From Thamnidium elegans (lineage: Eukaryota; Mucoromycota; Mucoromycetes; Mucorales; Mucoraceae): a stretch of 64,000 bases of DNA. How positions within the stretch are numbered: position 1 is the first letter of the stretch; each line of letters starts with the position of its first letter. Of the stretch, positions 60,698 through 64,000 are shown one piece after another. Location of the stretch: assembly GCA_025201345.1 (NCBI GenBank), contig JAIXMG010000009.1:992001-1056000 (forward strand), given 5' to 3'. Below the pieces are notes generated by a model. The model ran no database searches. It saw only the letters and a program-made list of their open reading frames with translations, and was not told the origin of the DNA. Both the position numbers and the translations under genes were made by a program.

Positions 60698-63022
60698 TTA
60701 AACTATGGGAGAGAGAGAAAAAGTTTTTTTTTTTTTTTTTTTTTACCTGCGTGATATTCATTAATGCCTTTACTTCTAAAGAATTGTACATAACCAAGTA
60801 CATGATTTGGTTTGGGTTCACTGACATGTTCAAAGATATCTTGAGGGTAATTCATAATGACACTATACATAATTTCCAACCCAATCTTCATCAAATGATC
60901 GTATTGTTTGCTACATAAGTCGATATTATTATTTTTTTCATAGCAGCACAGAAAAAAAAAACTCACCGATTTTTAATTGAAGCAATCGGTCTATGTTTAT
61001 TAAATTCTCTAGTAACTTCTGCCAAAGCTAGGTTTGTACTTTGAAAAATCACCTTGAAAATTTCAGCAAACAAAATAGAAGAAGGTTGTGCTAAAGTCAT
61101 ACAATACAGTAAATCCATTGACTTGTGTCTCAACTCAAACCACTACATTATATAAGTTAGTTACCCCCTCCCCCTTTTTTTTTTCTAAAATAAAATAAAA
61201 TTACTTGGTCAAAAGTAAAAGAGCCTTGTGGTACAATGGTTATATTTGTCAAACAATTTACAAGCGTTAAATTTTGATCTTTATACGACACCATATAAAC
61301 ATCATCTAAGAAATTAGTCTCCAATACACTTAGGGCAGCAATAATGACTTTATAAGGTGTAGTGGGGTATAATAATCTTAAAAAAAAACTATCCTCCATA
61401 AGGAAATCGAACCTAATAACATTAAAAAAAAAATCAGTTTTCGTTCCTGTATAATTTAATATACATTTACACTGCTTTTTCATCTTGAGATCCAACACAA
61501 TAAAATAATTCCAATATATTACTGACAATGGTAAAGGACTCTTTAGGGGTATTCGCTTGCTTCAACCTATGCAATAATTCTGTAGGTGTAGTTGAATAAG
61601 TTTCTGAAAGTCGAATGATATCCGTCATCGATTTCTGCTGAATATCAGGCACTTCATCCAGCAACAAATATTTTTCTTGTTTATCAAACCAAAACAATTC
61701 AAACGATTTTGTTAATTGAAACAAGATCGAATTGTTGTCAAACCTTAAATCTTTTACTAAATACTTTTTCGTGATTGAAAAAGTTGTACAGAGGCTAGTT
61801 AATATCGAAACAATATTTTGTATCACCTTGAAACACTTTTCCTTGATACAGATCTGTAAACTCAGGTTTAAAACGTTTAAAAGTAATCGAATCGTACTGT
61901 GAGCGTATTCGGATTTTATAAGATGGCTTGAAATATCTGAAGCCAGTAAAAGTAAATGGTTAAAGTGCTCTGCTGAAGAACATTGGTTCCGATCTGGTAC
62001 AAGTTGTTGCGAAAATCGTTCGCTAAAGTACCGAATATTAACCTTTGTAAGACAAACATTGATATCCTTTGTATTTTTGTGGTTTTGATGGTTCCATTGT
62101 TGAAATAAAGGTGTAAATAAAACGATCAATAGTTTATTCTATAGATTTTGTTCGTTTAGTTTTTTTTTTGTTTTTGTTATTTACTCTCTCTCTCTCAAAA
62201 ATTTACATTTTTTTCTGTTTCTGTTTCTGTTAATCCGGATTTCTTCCGTGGTTGTAGCACTTTCGGTTTTTTAGGCGCACTATAGGACGAAGGAATCTTT
62301 ACAGGAGACGCCATAGACATTGGCTGTGGCGTATTTTGTGTTTGCGACTGCTGTGAATTTTGTGATTGCGAAAAAGACGATAAAGGCTTTAAAAAAGGGC
62401 TAGGTTTAACATTACGTTTCTGTTTCTGACTATCAGGAATTGTGCCAGGAAATGGTCTTTTTTGATATACATCGTCTTGTTCTTTTAATCTAGCCAATTC
62501 TTGTCTTAGGCGTAATATATCTCTATCCTAAATAATAGTGTTAATTTTTTTTTTTTTTGAAGAGGGGGTGTGGGGGCAAATGAATACATGCTTTTTCTTT
62601 TAGTATGCTTTTTGCTTCTTCTAATTCTCTTTTGCGATGTTCGTCGTCATTGTTCGCTTGCGTTAATTCTGATCGGTGTAAACGAAATCGTAAGTTTTCA
62701 ATAGTATGTTCTGCCTAATTAAAAAAAAAAAAAGAAGACTGTCAAAAAGAGATAAAGAGAGAGAGAGAGAACACACACAAAAAAAGGTATTCATTACTTC
62801 TAGTAAACTTTGACTTTTAGTTGACGTTCGTCCAATAGCAGGAATATGGGTAGGTTGTTCATTAGTTGAAGCATGTTCAATTGGAGGTACCAAATTCAGT
62901 TGTGTATCGGTGGTTCTAACTTGCTGAGAACTAAGATATATTTCTTCTTTTTGCTGTAAAGCTAATAAGTCCTCTGAGCCTAGTTCAAAATCATCAAATT
63001 CTTGATCAATATCCATTTCCAT
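60698..63022 (-). CDS. ATRIP: Probable ATR-interacting checkpoint protein (ATRIP/Ddc2/Rad26 type)
   Basis: ATRIP brings the ATR/Mec1 kinase to RPA-coated single-stranded DNA. Exons 62798-63022, 62588-62714, 62207-62520, 61471-62138, 61205-61412, 60967-61142, 60747-60910 and a tentative 5-base last exon 60698-60702 keep phase and give 628 residues (Rad26 about 614). The N-terminus MEMDIDQEFDDFELGSEDLL is an acidic patch like the RPA-binding motif. A coiled coil follows (AEHTIENLRFRLHRSE to LRLRQELARLKEQDD), then a basic Ser/Gln/Pro linker with SQ sites (SQSQNSQQSQTQNT) that ATR-type kinases could phosphorylate, then an alpha-helical, probably HEAT-like C-terminus. The assignment rests on this layout, not on long matched motifs. 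The junction at 62520 (acceptor ...GATAGAG) and the last exon are the weakest points. Confidence 0.6.
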
Positions 63023-63554
63023 TTTGACATATATAATTTATTAAAAGAAAAAGAACAAAAAGATTTAAAGAGCAGCAAATACACGAAAAGAGGTTTTTTT
63101 TTTCTTGCACGCGCGTGTGACGTTGTCTTCGTGGTTTTAAATAAACACATTTTCATAATAAACAAGCTTTTTTTTTTTCCTTTTTCTTCTTTCTTTACTT
63201 TCTCCTTTTTTGTATTACAGAAAAAAAGACGTGTGAGTAACAAACAAAAAAGTAACATGTTGTAGTTCGCACAATTTTTTTTTTATACAGTTTATTCTAT
63301 TTAGTAATCCCTCCTTTGAAATACATATATATACCTATACGATTTCAACATTGCGCGAGAAAAAAAAAAAAAGAGACAGACAGAGAGAGAGAGAGAAAGA
63401 GAGAAGGACATATAAGAAATAGTCAGTCGATAATATATATAGGATGGTAAATATATAGTTTACAACAAAATTATAAATATATAATTAAAAAAAAAGGGTG
63501 ATGAATTAGAACGAATATACACAAGAGATCAAGATTATCTGTCAAAATCATATA
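63023..63554. promoter_or_regulatory. Bidirectional promoter region between ATRIP-like and YEATS genes
   Basis: 532 bp between divergent starts, with a GCACGCGCGTGTGACG palindromic core near 63108-63123 and an (AG)n tract near 63378-63400. No ORF. Confidence 0.4.
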
Positions 63555-64000
63555 ATGAAAGGAAGTTTAAAGGCATCAGAAGGACATCCGTGGAGAAACT
63601 GGAAGATAAAAGTGGTAGCGGTAGATAATCATCGAGAAAAGAAGGGTAAATTAAGTTACTTGTTAGATCATGTTGAATATATGTTGCATCCAACCTTTGA
63701 GAACCCAAGAAGAGGTAGTTTATATTATATATATAAAAAGTATATATATATATAAAAAATAACAAACTAAATCTTTCTAGTGTTTATGAAGGAGCCTTAC
63801 TTATTACAAGAAAAAGGTTGGGGTGAATTTGATATGCGTGTAGTCTTATTCTTTACCAATAATTTGGCTGAACCAGAGAACATTTTTTTTGATTTACACT
63901 TTCGAGAATCAACTTATACCATTTTGCATAAAATTCATTTTCAAAATCCATCTCCCGAATTCATAAAATTATTATCCATCGAATTACCATCAACAGATAC
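63555..64000 (+). CDS. YEATS-domain chromatin reader, 5' part
   Basis: Exon 1 is 63555-63714 and exon 2 starts at 63781 and runs off the right edge; they join in phase. The domain begins almost at once: GHPWRNWKIKVVAVDN, VEYMLHPTFENPRR, KGWGEFDMRVVLFF, then DLHFRESTYTILHKIHF. WRNWKI, LHPTF.NP.R and GWGEF are the conserved YEATS landmarks; YEATS domains read acyl-lysine marks on histone H3 in complexes such as NuA4/SWR1, TFIID and INO80. The starting domain and the missing C-terminus do not separate Yaf9, Taf14 and YEATS2-like types. The start Met at 63555 lies only 11 residues before the first landmark. Confidence 0.85.

Overview
The window looks like nuclear DNA of a Mucoromycota fungus, probably a Mucorales relative. 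The DNA is very AT-rich, with long A and T homopolymers. The genes are split by many short GT-AG introns, often only 45-100 bp. The proteins include a pair of large secreted chitin deacetylases typical of that group, a fungal Ugo1, a fungal ABCC pump and many ordinary eukaryotic housekeeping proteins. This placement is inferred from gene content; no rRNA or other marker is present.

Region 1 (1 to about 11.6 kb) is a transposon graveyard. Reading from the left it holds the tail of an unidentified coding region, a 161-bp MITE-like element with TA ends, and a tRNA-like Pol III relic. Next come two inverted solo LTRs, each bounded by TGTTAC/GTAACA and a 4-bp duplication. They are followed by two decayed direct copies of a ~650-bp repeat with palindromic GCGCTA modules, a perfect 62-bp inverted repeat, and several minus-strand ORF tails with acidic-then-basic composition. 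The region ends with a broken piggyBac-like transposase and, next to it, a frameshifted ORF whose C-terminus has the zinc-ribbon plus RuvC-III look of TnpB/Fanzor-type nucleases.

Region 2 (11.7-27.4 kb) is genic. It carries ZIM17 (mitochondrial Hsp70 zinc-finger chaperone), CDS1 (CDP-diacylglycerol synthase) in convergent orientation with only 2 bp between the stop codons, glutaminyl-tRNA synthetase, a small zinc-ribbon protein, a two-exon unknown, a possible pseudogene with one in-frame TAG, UGO1, a CsbD-tailed hydrophilic repeat protein and a CCDC124/Lso2 homologue.

Region 3 (29.9-43.2 kb) carries a 16-exon ABCC transporter, the complex I assembly factor NDUFAF6, and two convergent chitin deacetylase paralogues that differ in the number of C-terminal six-cysteine modules (two versus four).

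Region 4 (43.2-54 kb) is mostly gene-poor AT-rich DNA around one GATA-like/PHD nuclear protein.

Region 5 (54-64 kb) is compact. It holds a TBC Rab-GAP, an ankyrin-repeat protein, a BAP31-type ER protein, a phosphatidylserine decarboxylase, a probable ATRIP/Ddc2/Rad26 checkpoint protein, and a YEATS-domain protein cut by the right edge.

The genes form no operon-like pathway. Two themes recur: mitochondrial biogenesis (ZIM17, UGO1, NDUFAF6) and the phospholipid route from CDP-diacylglycerol (CDS1) to phosphatidylethanolamine (PSD). Both are probably chance clustering. Exon coordinates were derived by reading splice sites and checking that phase is kept across every junction; totals given are the spliced lengths.
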